Part shown: piece after piece, positions 36,280 to 43,557 of the stretch
Position numbering within the stretch: position 1 is the first letter of the stretch
How the letters are laid out: every line of letters starts with the position of its first letter
Assembly: GCF_041916975.1 (NCBI RefSeq)
Contig: NZ_JAYRYK010000001.1
Location: 4,114,931 to 4,178,930, forward strand
Direction: 5' to 3'
DNA from: Sphingosinicella sp041916975
GTDB taxonomy: Bacteria > Pseudomonadota > Alphaproteobacteria > Sphingomonadales > Sphingomonadaceae
DNA length: 64,000 bases
The notes under the pieces: generated by a model
The model's input: the letters and a program-made list of their open reading frames with translations, nothing else
Databases searched by the model: none
What the model was told of the DNA's origin: nothing
Made by a program: the position numbers and the translations under genes

Positions 36280-36420
36280 GGCGGATCGACATTCAGCCCT
36301 GACGGCCTGCAAATGGCGGATTTCCGCGCTTCCGGTGCTCACGTACCTTTAGTACGCTGCGCTCCGGGTCACGAAAACCCACCATTTTCGGCACGTCATC
36401 TTCTGAATGTCGATCCGCCC
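36279..36420. repeat. Foldback element, copy 2
   Basis: 142-bp palindromic element with perfect 18-bp outer arms (36279-36296 GGGCGGATCGACATTCAG; 36403-36420 its complement). The core again has GCTTCCGGTGCTCACGTAC and AGTACGCTGCGC, identical to copy 1. Its inner stem is AAATGG/CCATTT where copy 1 has AAACGG/CCGTTT, a compensatory base pair. The outer arms differ in sequence from copy 1 but pair perfectly. It spans the gap from the stop of the 60-aa membrane protein to 6 bases before the stop of the convergent S24-type gene. Confidence 0.85.
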
Positions 36421-36426
36421 AAGGTT

Positions 36427-37104
36427 TCAGCGCAGTTCGCGCCCCACCCAGATCACGCGGCCGACGATATCGAGGCTCTCCGCCGCGCAATCTTCCCAAT
36501 CGGGCCAGCCGGGGTTGTCGCTCTTGATGGCGATTCCCTGCGTCGCCGGGTTTCGTGTCAGCCGCTTCACGACCACATTACCGCCGCTGCGCAGCGCGTA
36601 GATGCCGTCGCGCAGGGCTTCGGCACCGTCCGCCGTGTCGACGAGCACGGGATCGCCGTGTGAAAGTGTGGGGTGCATCGCATCGCCCGCGATACGCAAA
36701 ACTGAAAGCGCCTGCGGATTGCCGCTGCACAGCCCGGTGACCCAGCGCGCCTGGAAGGCGAGCGCAGCCTCGGGCGCGTCTCCGGCGGCATCCAGACAGG
36801 GGATGAGCAGATAGTCGTCCACCGCCGAGGCTTCGGCGGCACGGGCGATGACGGCTTGCCCGACGCGGGACTCAGGGCCGCCCAGCACATGCTCGGGCAC
36901 ATCGAAATGGCGCGCGAGCGTGCGCCGGTCATCCTCGTCGAGCTTGCGGGGCACGCCGCGCCGGATGAACTGCTGGATGTAGGTGGGATTACGGCCAATG
37001 AGGCGTGACACCGACGCGTAGTCTTCTCCGCGCGCGTGAATGAGCGTGTCGAGCGTCCGGCGAACCGCGGCGGCGTTCAGGGCGTGCCTCCCTCGGGCAA
37101 ACAA
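36427..37104 (-). CDS. HTH/S24-type (LexA-like) repressor lacking the catalytic serine
   Basis: Up to 225 aa: an N-terminal helix-turn-helix (YASVSRLIGRNPTYIQQFIR, about 30-50) and a C-terminal S24 peptidase-like dimerisation domain. The usual GDSM..TL serine is alanine here (AGDAMHPTLSHGDPVLVD, codon GCG), while the lysine side (NVVVKRLTRNP) is kept. Self-cleavage as in LexA/CI is therefore not expected. Start uncertain: TTG 37104 has no good ribosome binding site, whereas CTG 37080 follows GAGGGAGG at six bases. Probably a DNA-binding regulator at the edge of the AT-rich block, with a candidate operator at 37117-37152. Confidence 0.82.
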   Translation of the reverse strand: MFARGRHALNAAAVRRTLDTLIHARGEDYASVSRLIGRNPTYIQQFIRRGVPRKLDEDDRRTLARHFDVPEHVLGGPESRVGQAVIARAAEASAVDDYLLIPCLDAAGDAPEAALAFQARWVTGLCSGNPQALSVLRIAGDAMHPTLSHGDPVLVDTADGAEALRDGIYALRSGGNVVVKRLTRNPATQGIAIKSDNPGWPDWEDCAAESLDIVGRVIWVGRELR

Positions 37105-37116
37105 TGATCGTTTTTA

Positions 37117-37152
37117 TCCTAGACTTGTGGCGTTTGTATAGATTGCAAACCC
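37117..37152 (-). repeat. 36-bp inverted-repeat copy, left (S24 gene promoter region)
   Basis: Minus strand begins GGGTTTGCAATCTATACAA, then CGCCACAAGTCTAGGA. It matches 28 of 36 bases ungapped with 40353-40388 on the plus strand, including a perfect GGGTTTGCAA end. It also contains its own GTTTG-N9-CAAAC palindrome (37132-37150). It marks the left edge of the AT-rich block and is a candidate operator or terminal repeat. Confidence 0.6.
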
Positions 37153-37177
37153 GCCGGACTAAGCATATGAAATACCC

Positions 37178-37864
37178 ATGTTCTCGGGGGACTCGCTTAC
37201 AGTCATTGTTGCGCTCGGCTCAGCCGTGTTCGCCTGCGTGATCGGCGCGATCACCGCCCAGCCCGGCTGGCGCGTGAAAACGCTGCTGGGCATGGGGGCG
37301 TTCTTTGCCCTGCTTCTGTTTGGGTGGATATTTGCGCCGGTAGCTAGCCCGGTCTTTGAGGGTATTCGCGAGATCATATTAGCAGCCGTGCAAAGCGGCT
37401 CGCTTATAATGGTAGGGACCGTGGCTATCGTCGCCATGATGTATCGCAAACAGCCGCAAGTACTGCCGTCCCAAAGCGGCTCGCAAAATAGTACATCTAC
37501 AAATGAAAGGCCACGGTTCAGCGTCCCCGGCAATCCAACTACGAAATGGACACCTGACATCAGCCTAAAAGAGGCCTCCCGCTATATGGCCCAAGATAGT
37601 AAGTGGGGCGGAACTCATTATCGCCTTACACACGAGCAGTTGAGCGCTGAAATTAAAAACGCATTATACTCTGGAAAGCTAAAAGCTTGGGCTAAATCTC
37701 ACCCAGACGATACCGATTTTTATCAAATCCAAGCGGGCTGTTGGTTTCCGTCAGATATAGATATTGGTAATAATTTCGCGTTTTTCAATTTACCCGCTGA
37801 AAATGCTTACGATATTCACCTTTCAACTGTAGAGCTAGGAAGCGCATACCCGCCAAAAAGTTAA
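37178..37864 (+). CDS. Hypothetical membrane protein in AT-rich block
   Basis: 228 aa, not recognised as a family. The N-terminal 90 residues contain three hydrophobic segments (VIVALGSAVFACVIGAITA; LLGMGAFFALLLFGWIFA; SGSLIMVGTVAIVAMMY). A Ser/Asn/Gln-rich linker follows, then a soluble domain with WTPDISLKEASRYMAQDS and NALYSGKLKAWAKSH. That last pattern recurs in accessory proteins of mobile regions as far as I recall. Codon use is much AT-richer than surrounding genes, especially 37600-37860, suggesting transfer. Its TAA shares TTAA with the convergent 45-aa gene. Confidence 0.7.
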   Translation: MFSGDSLTVIVALGSAVFACVIGAITAQPGWRVKTLLGMGAFFALLLFGWIFAPVASPVFEGIREIILAAVQSGSLIMVGTVAIVAMMYRKQPQVLPSQSGSQNSTSTNERPRFSVPGNPTTKWTPDISLKEASRYMAQDSKWGGTHYRLTHEQLSAEIKNALYSGKLKAWAKSHPDDTDFYQIQAGCWFPSDIDIGNNFAFFNLPAENAYDIHLSTVELGSAYPPKS

Positions 37865-37998
37865 TCCGCTTCCTTGTCAGGCTTCTGGCTAGCCACCTTC
37901 CGCAGCCTGTCCTCCCACGCCTTCTCGTCCTCGTCGCACTCTAGCTCGCGCGCCGCTTCCTTGAACTTGTCGGATTGAGGTTTTTGTTTTTCGGTCAT
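37861..37998 (-). CDS. Small highly charged protein (45 aa)
   Basis: 45 aa, nearly all charged or polar: begins MTEKQKPQSDKFKEAARELE and continues CDEDEKAWEDRLRKVA. It overlaps the upstream DUF1828-like gene by ATGA (4 bases), so it is translationally coupled. Small proteins of this type are often seen in mobile regions of alphaproteobacteria. Function unknown; an antitoxin or anti-repressor-like partner is only a guess. Confidence 0.65.
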   Translation of the reverse strand: MTEKQKPQSDKFKEAARELECDEDEKAWEDRLRKVASQKPDKEAD

Positions 37999-38732
37999 GC
38001 CACTAGCCTATTCACGGAGTCCACAAGACTCGGGAGCGCTACTGGTGTTGCCCCAACCTCTAAAAGCTCAATCTCCTCAGGCTTCCACAATTCCTCAGGA
38101 TCAAACACAATTCGCTGAACAAAGCGCGGGTTTTGGAGTCGGCGAACATCCAAATTCGCGACTATGGCGGAATTGATGGAATTTCCTTGATGTTTGACAA
38201 CATCAACTAGAAGGCGCCGCCCGTCTGGAAGGTCGAGAGTATTATCAAACTTGTGCAGACGATCGCTGGCCCCACTTATACTAACTGGCTTAGCGGAAAC
38301 CCAGTTTGGGAATTTTGCCACCAATATTTCGCGCGTCCGACGACTCAAGTTGCGCTCTGATGCGTCAGACCCGACCATAAGCAACGCCTCAGCAACGTCA
38401 CGCGAAGCATTGGCGACAACTACTGTTGCGGCAAACAAAGAAGACAATTCAATTCGAGGCGACTCTATACGCCCCTCGACAAAGGATAGGCCTTTCAGCC
38501 GTATCGCACGCCGCACATTCAAGTTGAAAGCCGGCTTGGAAATGCCAGAAGCGACAGCTTCGTCGAGTGCGGCGCCCCCATCGGAAACGACCCACATTTG
38601 ATTGCCCGCCGGGCGAATCTTGAGTTTCAGCAATGAGCCATTAGGCAGCTGACAGTGTGTCGTGAATAAGTAATCATCGCCTTGCCGCGCGCACAACTGC
38701 CAAGAGCGGACAGCCTCGCATGGGTCCGTCAT
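37995..38732 (-). CDS. DUF1828-like protein
   Basis: 245 aa from ATG 38732, which follows the upstream stop by two bases. The N-terminal part resembles DUF1828 (DYLFTTHCQLPNGSLLKLKI, then MWVVSDGGAALDEAVASGI: the DGG turn is the family hallmark). The C-terminal part (RTREILVAKFPNWVSAKPVS, DLPDGRRLLVDVVKHQG) resembles the partner DUF1829 region. Biochemical role unknown; such proteins lie in accessory regions near phage and restriction genes. Middle gene of a coupled three-gene operon. A longer start at 38762 would overlap the upstream gene. Confidence 0.7.
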   Translation of the reverse strand: MTDPCEAVRSWQLCARQGDDYLFTTHCQLPNGSLLKLKIRPAGNQMWVVSDGGAALDEAVASGISKPAFNLNVRRAIRLKGLSFVEGRIESPRIELSSLFAATVVVANASRDVAEALLMVGSDASERNLSRRTREILVAKFPNWVSAKPVSISGASDRLHKFDNTLDLPDGRRLLVDVVKHQGNSINSAIVANLDVRRLQNPRFVQRIVFDPEELWKPEEIELLEVGATPVALPSLVDSVNRLVA

Positions 38733-38734
38733 GG

Positions 38735-39274
38735 TTACAGCAATTGATCCGGCGGTGGCCATCCCGGCACATCCCTACTGCTAGCACCGATTTGATTTTG
38801 TTGGCAAAACCACCAAAATCCATCGTCTATGTTATTGATTCTAGTACTAATATGCCGAGCATACAACAGTTTTGCGGGCAACTCTTTGCCTTTCACCAGG
38901 TGCCTGTTTCCGGCCCAATCGTGATAGTGCGGATCGTCAACTTGGCAGGCGGGATAGCCGAGCGGCCCTCCAAAATCGTTAAAATGCGGCCCATCAACGA
39001 TAGGCGCGTTGTCCAACCTGCACACACACCGCCCGTCAACTCGCCTGCCGTCCTCCGGCGTAAATACAATTAGATGCCTGTACTCACGACGGTCCGATCG
39101 AGGATAGGCGAAAGACACCAGAGACGCGCCTTTCGCCTCTCCGCTCTCCAATAAAAGACGCCGCATCTCGCGCGTATCGGGGCGCCGACTTATCTTCCAC
39201 CTCGGCTCCCCAAGAATAGTCTTGGGAGCGGCGAGCATCTCGTCAATTCGCGCCTTCATATCCATTGGTGGCAC
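38735..39274 (-). CDS. Hypothetical protein, first gene of DUF1828 operon
   Basis: 179 aa, soluble, not recognised. Mixed alpha/beta composition with LILFTPEDG-like strand (RHLIVFTPEDGRRVDGRCVC), several histidines and cysteines (GPHFNDFGGPLGYPACQVDD, PHYHDWAGN) that could bind metal, and an aromatic C-terminus (DDGFWWFCQQNQ). Start may be GTG 39274, ATG 39265 or ATG 39259. It precedes the DUF1828-like gene by two bases, so the two products likely act together. Codon use is AT-richer than the chromosome average here. Confidence 0.65.
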   Translation of the reverse strand: MPPMDMKARIDEMLAAPKTILGEPRWKISRRPDTREMRRLLLESGEAKGASLVSFAYPRSDRREYRHLIVFTPEDGRRVDGRCVCRLDNAPIVDGPHFNDFGGPLGYPACQVDDPHYHDWAGNRHLVKGKELPAKLLYARHISTRINNIDDGFWWFCQQNQIGASSRDVPGWPPPDQLL

Positions 39275-39377
39275 TGCCCCTTTGTCCCCAAAGGGCTTTA
39301 GAGCCTGTCTCGCTTACTTAGGCAAGCGATGCGGCTTGCACCGCCACCGCGTGCGGTGTCGCGCTTTACCTGCGCGA

Positions 39378-40310
39378 TCAGGCTTCGGGCCGCTGGTCAG
39401 GCCTTGCGTAGGTGAGGCGCTTGCCAGCGATACCCTTCACCGCTTCGGTCGAACGGTCATTGTCATTGTAGCCGTTGGCTTCACGGAAGCTGTAACGGAA
39501 CTCAAATTCCGCCAGATAGCGGTGCAGGTGCTTCTCCGCGCAATGCTGGTACACGCCGCGCATACCGCGCTTGAAGATGCTGAAAGCGCCTTCCACGGTG
39601 TTCGTGGTCACGTCGCCGCGCACATATTCCTTCTCGTAGTGATGAACGGCCTGATGGTCGGCGAACTCGCGGCCAACTTTGCGGTAGATCATCGATTCGT
39701 CCGTCATCAGGCGGGCCTCGCGGGCAATGTTCGCCATGACAATCGGCTGAATGAGCTTGCCGGACGCCTTTTCGACATGGAACAGGCGGCTACGGCCCGT
39801 CTCGCGGTCCACAAGGCCGAGAACTGCCATCTTGTGATGGTAGGCGCCCTTGACCGGCGCACCAGCCTTGCGGCCGATGAACGTCTCATCAACTTCCACC
39901 GCGCCGCCGTTGCCGCCGAACGGGGCAAGATCGCCAGAGCGCATGGCCTCGCGGATGCGGTGCGCCAGAAACCACGCCGTCTTGTAGGTGACTTCGAGGA
40001 CGCGGTGCAGCTGGTGGGCACTGATACCCTTCTTGCTGCTCGTCATCAGGTACACGGCCTGCAACATCTTGTGCAGCGGCATACGGGCATGTTCGAACAC
40101 CGTGCCGACCTTCACCGTGAACTGGCCTTTGCAGTGGCCGCACTTCTTCAGGCCGATGCGGACGCGCTTCTCAGGGTTAGCCTTGATCGACGAAATGCGA
40201 TCGGTTGCACCACAATGCGGGCACGTCGGACCCTCCGGCCAGATCACGCCTTCAAGGTAGGCGAAGGCGGCTTCTTCGTTGTGGAAGTAGGGCTTGCTGA
40301 GAACCGACAT
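39378..40310 (-). CDS. IS1595-family transposase
   Basis: 310 aa DDE-type transposase of the IS1595 (ISXO2-like) family. An N-terminal zinc ribbon (TCPHCGATDRI ... CGHCKGQFTVKVGTVFEHA) precedes the catalytic domain beginning AVEVDETFIGRK and ending with VTTNTVEGAFSIFKRGMRGVYQH, the Asn/Glu box. The frame is intact. No short terminal inverted repeats were found close to the gene, so the element boundary is open: either an immobile copy, or the enzyme of the larger 3.2-kb block bounded by 37117-37152 and 40353-40388, because IS1595-family elements are known to carry passenger genes. Confidence 0.9.
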   Translation of the reverse strand: MSVLSKPYFHNEEAAFAYLEGVIWPEGPTCPHCGATDRISSIKANPEKRVRIGLKKCGHCKGQFTVKVGTVFEHARMPLHKMLQAVYLMTSSKKGISAHQLHRVLEVTYKTAWFLAHRIREAMRSGDLAPFGGNGGAVEVDETFIGRKAGAPVKGAYHHKMAVLGLVDRETGRSRLFHVEKASGKLIQPIVMANIAREARLMTDESMIYRKVGREFADHQAVHHYEKEYVRGDVTTNTVEGAFSIFKRGMRGVYQHCAEKHLHRYLAEFEFRYSFREANGYNDNDRSTEAVKGIAGKRLTYARPDQRPEA

Positions 40311-40352
40311 GTCTTTGACTCCGTTATAGGAATCTTATCCCATAAACGAAGT

Positions 40353-40388
40353 GGGTTTGCAAGGTATATAATCGCCAGACTTGTAGGA
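40353..40388 (+). repeat. 36-bp inverted-repeat copy, right
   Basis: GGGTTTGCAAGGTATATAA then TCGCCAGACTTGTAGGA; 28/36 identical to the minus-strand sequence at 37152-37117. It lies 48 bases upstream of the 58-aa gene and at the right edge of the AT-rich block. TTGCAA could serve as a -35 element. Either a shared operator or a terminal repeat. Confidence 0.6.
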
Positions 40389-40435
40389 AATCGCTTCATA
40401 GTTGTTTTTTACCTACCGCAAAGGGGAGAAAAGCA

Positions 40436-40612
40436 ATGTCGCTGTTGTTTCAAATCGAACGTTGCCTGAAACGCACACGTCTGACGCCGACGCGCTTCGG
40501 GCGAAACGCTCTCGGCGATCCTCGGCTGGTGTTCGACCTCCGGCGCGGCCGCGAGCCGCGTCCGCGCACGATGGCGCGCATCGAGGCTTATATTCGCGGG
40601 CTCGGCGCCTGA
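40436..40612 (+). CDS. Small HTH-like protein (58 aa)
   Basis: 58 aa, basic, helical: MSLLFQIERCLKRTRLTPTR, then FGRNALGDPRLVFDLRRG and a helix RTMARIEAYIRGLGA. The pattern resembles a minimal XRE-type helix-turn-helix (TPTRFGRNALGDPRLVFDL as HTH), a type of short protein frequent in sphingomonads. AAAGGGGAGAAAAGCA upstream is an excellent ribosome binding site. Its TGA overlaps the next ATG (TGATG). It shares promoter-region sequence with the S24-type repressor on the far side of the AT-rich block, suggesting common control. Confidence 0.75.
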   Translation: MSLLFQIERCLKRTRLTPTRFGRNALGDPRLVFDLRRGREPRPRTMARIEAYIRGLGA

Positions 40613-40938
40613 TGCCCTGTCCACTGATGCGAACTGTACGGGGCCGTCTCATGGCCTGCACGGATGCGCTCCACGGCGCTGTTGAAACCTATGAGGCGGT
40701 GCCCTGGGCGAGCGCGACGTTCGAGGGTCAGCGCCACGCCTTCACGCTCCGCATCGACGGTGACGCGGAGAGCGTAGACCGCGCGGCGCTGCGCGTGTGC
40801 GGCACGTTGCTCGGGGAGGAGATCGACCTTCCCGGCGAACTCGTCGCCGATCTCGTGATCATCGGCGAGGACAGTCTGCGGCATGGGGCGATGCAGGCGC
40901 GGCGCCTGCATTTCGAAGCGCTTACCGTGCGCGACTGA
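40612..40938 (+). CDS. Hypothetical protein coupled to the 58-aa HTH gene
   Basis: 108 aa from the overlapping ATG 40612; alternatives are ATG 40627 and 40651. A soluble alpha/beta protein with ETYEAVPWASATFEGQRHAF, LRIDGDAESVDRAALRVCG and ending RRLHFEALTVRD. No family recognised. The 3' end overlaps the convergent glycosyltransferase gene by 17 bases. GC content is back to the chromosomal level here, so it belongs to the backbone rather than the AT-rich block. Confidence 0.65.
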   Translation: MPCPLMRTVRGRLMACTDALHGAVETYEAVPWASATFEGQRHAFTLRIDGDAESVDRAALRVCGTLLGEEIDLPGELVADLVIIGEDSLRHGAMQARRLHFEALTVRD

Positions 40939-42115
40939 GCAGGCGCTCGTAAACCGGCACGTAGGCCGCGACGCTGCGATCCCAGTTGCGCTCCGCGGAG
41001 ACCCACGCCTTGGCTTGCGCCCGGCGTGCGGGCCATGCGCTCCGATCGGCGAGAAGGCCGATCAGGGCATCGGCTGTGGCATCGGGATCGTCGGCCGCGA
41101 AGAGCGTGCCGGTGACGCCGTCTTCAATCAGCTCGCGGTGCCCGCCGACGTTGCTGGCGGCGACGAGCTTTTCCTGCGCCATGGCTTCCAGCGGCTTCAG
41201 CGGTGTCACCAGCTCGGTGAGGCGCATCGCCTTGCGCGGATAGGCGAGCACGTCGACGAGGCTGTAGTAGCGATCGACCTCGCTGTGCGGCACGCGGCCG
41301 ACGAAGCGGATGCGGTCGCTGACGGGCGAGGCCGATGCCGCCGCGCGCAGCGAGGCTTCCATCGGGCCGCCGCCGACGAGCAGCAGGTGCGCCTTCGGGC
41401 GCGCGGCAACGAGGCGGGGCATCGCCGCGATCAGGATGTCGAGGCCTTCGTAGTCGTAGAAGGAGCCGAGGAAGCCGATGACCTCCGCGTCCTCAAGGTT
41501 GAGCTCGGCCGCGAGCGCGGTGTCGCGCGGCAGCGGATCGCCGAACTGCGCGAGGTCGACTGCGTTCGGAATCTCGAACAGCTTTGCCTCGTCGATGCCG
41601 CGCGTGCGGAGGTCGCCGAGCAGACCCTTGCAGATCGCGCCGACGGCGTCGGCCTGGCGGCACGCCCAGCTTTCGGCGGCGTGGGTGAGCCGGAATTTGA
41701 GGTCGCCCTCGCGCCCGGTGCCGTTGCCGACTGCCGCGTCTTCCCAGAATGCGCGAATCTCGTAAACGAGCGGCAGGTTGTGGCGGCGGGAGGCGCCCCA
41801 CGCCGCGGCGAAGGTGAGCACCGGCGAATGGGCGTGCAGCAGGTCAGGCTTCGTTTCCTCGATCACCCCGTCCAGACGCTTTGCCGTTGCCGAAATCTCG
41901 CCGACCAGCGGCAGACCGGATTTGCGAGTGCGGTAAAAGGTGAGACCGTCGACGGTTTGCGGGTCGGGGCCTTCCGCGTAGTGCCGCGGCGTTGTGAGCA
42001 TCTGCGGCTGCCAGCCGAGGCGGCGCTGGCCTTCGATCAGCGCGCGCGAACGGAACGTATAGCCGCTGTGGAGCGGCAGCGAGTGATCGAGGATGTGAAG
42101 CGGCTTGATCGCCAT
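40922..42115 (-). CDS. Exosortase A-associated glycosyltransferase, GT4 type
   Basis: 397 aa GT-B glycosyltransferase of the group associated with XrtA/PEP-CTERM exopolysaccharide loci (N-terminus LHILDHSLPLHSGYTFRSRA is diagnostic). The C-terminal donor domain has VIGFLGSFYDYEGLDILI, RIRFVGRVPHSEVDRYYSLV and KPLEAMAQEKLVAASNVGG with the EX7E-like region. It transfers a sugar during extracellular polysaccharide assembly at the cytoplasmic face. It overlaps the wecB stop by one base (TGATG), so it is the second gene of a wecB-GT unit divergent from the O-ligase unit. Confidence 0.92.
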   Translation of the reverse strand: MAIKPLHILDHSLPLHSGYTFRSRALIEGQRRLGWQPQMLTTPRHYAEGPDPQTVDGLTFYRTRKSGLPLVGEISATAKRLDGVIEETKPDLLHAHSPVLTFAAAWGASRRHNLPLVYEIRAFWEDAAVGNGTGREGDLKFRLTHAAESWACRQADAVGAICKGLLGDLRTRGIDEAKLFEIPNAVDLAQFGDPLPRDTALAAELNLEDAEVIGFLGSFYDYEGLDILIAAMPRLVAARPKAHLLLVGGGPMEASLRAAASASPVSDRIRFVGRVPHSEVDRYYSLVDVLAYPRKAMRLTELVTPLKPLEAMAQEKLVAASNVGGHRELIEDGVTGTLFAADDPDATADALIGLLADRSAWPARRAQAKAWVSAERNWDRSVAAYVPVYERLLSRAR

Positions 42116-43206
42116 CAGCGGCCGCGCCGCACCAGATCGGCGACGCAGCGCTCTGCCGTGCGGCCGTCCCAGAATTCCGGCCGTTTCGCAGTCCCCGGTG
42201 CAGCGGCAAGCGCCGCATCGAGCGCGCCGACGAGCGCGTCCGCCTTCACCAGCCGGTTGGTGCCTTCGGTGACGGTGATCGGCCGCTCGGTATTGTCGCG
42301 GAGCGTGAGGCAGGGGATGCCGAGGTAGGTGGTTTCCTCCTGAAGCCCGCCGCTGTCGGTGATCGCGATGCGCGCGTCTTTGAGCAGGCTCATGAACGGC
42401 TTGTAGGACTGCGGTTCGGCAAGCGTGATGTTGCCCTTGGCCAGCGTGTCCGAAAGACCGAACGCCTCGACGCGGCTCTTCGTGCGCGGATGCATGGGGA
42501 ACATCAGCGGCAGGCGCTGCGACGCCTCGACCAGCGCATCGACGAGCGCCTTCAGTTGCGGGGCCTCATCGACGTTCGACGGGCGGTGCAGCGTCACGAT
42601 GCCGTAATTGCCCGGCGTGAGGCCGAAGCGGGCGGGGGCGTTTTCGGCGTCGAGCTTCGGCCGGATGCGCTCGAAGCTGTCCATCATGATGTTGCCGACG
42701 CGCGTGATGCGGCTTTCGGGGATGCCTTCGGCGCGGAGATGCGCGTCGCCGTCGGGCGAGGGCGTCCACAGCACGTCCGAAATCGCGTCCGTCACCAGCC
42801 GGTTGATCTCTTCGGGCATCGCGCGGTCGCCCGAACGGAGCCCGGCCTCGAGGTGGACGACCGGGATGTGGAGCTTGGCGCCGACCATCGCGCAAGCCGC
42901 GGTCGAATTGACGTCGCCGACGACGACGAGCCAGTCCGGCCGTTCCTCCATCGCGATCTTCTCGTAAGCGATCATCACCTTGCCGGTCTGCTCGGCATGG
43001 CTGCCGGAGCCGACGCCGAGATGATGATCGGGCGCAGGGAGATCGAGATCGGCGAAGATGTCGTCCGACATGTTCGCGTCGTAGTGCTGTCCGGTGTGGA
43101 TCAGAACGGGTTCGAAATCATCGTGGGCGGCAAGCGCGTGCCAGAGCGGCGCCACCTTCATGAAGTTCGGGCGTGCCGCCGCGATCATGTGCACTCGCCT
43201 GGTCAT
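42115..43206 (-). CDS. wecB: UDP-N-acetylglucosamine 2-epimerase (non-hydrolysing)
   Basis: Interconverts UDP-GlcNAc and UDP-ManNAc, supplying ManNAc-type sugars for surface polysaccharide; 363 aa. Family motifs: HMIAAARPNFMKVAPLWHAL, HTGQHYDANMSD, VVVGDVNSTAACAMVGAKL, VHLEAGLRSGDRAMPEEINR, ITDSGGLQEETTYLGIPCLT. ATG 43206 gives the normal start, with AAGGGAAACGGACGACGC upstream; a longer frame to 43317 has no family similarity. First gene of the leftward exopolysaccharide unit. Confidence 0.95.
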   Translation of the reverse strand: MTRRVHMIAAARPNFMKVAPLWHALAAHDDFEPVLIHTGQHYDANMSDDIFADLDLPAPDHHLGVGSGSHAEQTGKVMIAYEKIAMEERPDWLVVVGDVNSTAACAMVGAKLHIPVVHLEAGLRSGDRAMPEEINRLVTDAISDVLWTPSPDGDAHLRAEGIPESRITRVGNIMMDSFERIRPKLDAENAPARFGLTPGNYGIVTLHRPSNVDEAPQLKALVDALVEASQRLPLMFPMHPRTKSRVEAFGLSDTLAKGNITLAEPQSYKPFMSLLKDARIAITDSGGLQEETTYLGIPCLTLRDNTERPITVTEGTNRLVKADALVGALDAALAAAPGTAKRPEFWDGRTAERCVADLVRRGR

Positions 43207-43386
43207 GCGTCGTCCGTTTCCCTTTTCACTTCCGCGTCCTATTGCCAATGCGCCCGGCTTTCGCAAGGCCGGGCGCAAACATTCGGCAGGCAGCGACGGC
43301 TTTGCCCTTCGATGCACGAGATGTTAAGCGGGAGCGGTTAACAGCGCGATGACAGCGTTTAGGACCACGCTCAGGACAAGGCCCGG

Positions 43387-43557
43387 ATGGTAGACAATTT
43401 CGCATTGCTGGTGTCGCAGCTGATGATGATCGTCGTGCTGTGGCGCTGCTTCACGCTCCCGGCCGAAGACGGCAAGGACGACGCGCCGAAGCCGACCTTC
43501 CGTGCGCGCAACCGCAACGCTGCCAATGGGCGGAACGGGGCCGCGCCGGTAGACTGA
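43387..43557 (+). CDS. Small membrane-anchored protein before the O-ligase (56 aa)
   Basis: 56 aa: an N-terminal hydrophobic helix (FALLVSQLMMIVVLWRCF) and a polar, basic tail (PKPTFRARNRNAANGRNGAA). Its TGA overlaps the ATG of the O-ligase gene (TGATG), a strong sign of a real coupled gene. Small proteins of this shape accompany exosortase A loci in sphingomonads as far as I recall; no function is known. It may be an accessory subunit of the polysaccharide ligase. Confidence 0.7.
   Translation: MVDNFALLVSQLMMIVVLWRCFTLPAEDGKDDAPKPTFRARNRNAANGRNGAAPVD

Noticed and set aside
36427..37150. Prophage immunity region
   Set aside because: Although the repressor is LexA/CI-like, no phage structural, integrase or lysis genes are nearby.
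39285..40430. Short terminal inverted repeats of a standard IS1595 copy
   Set aside because: Only a weak CCCCTTTG match was seen near both sides; not enough to set IS ends.
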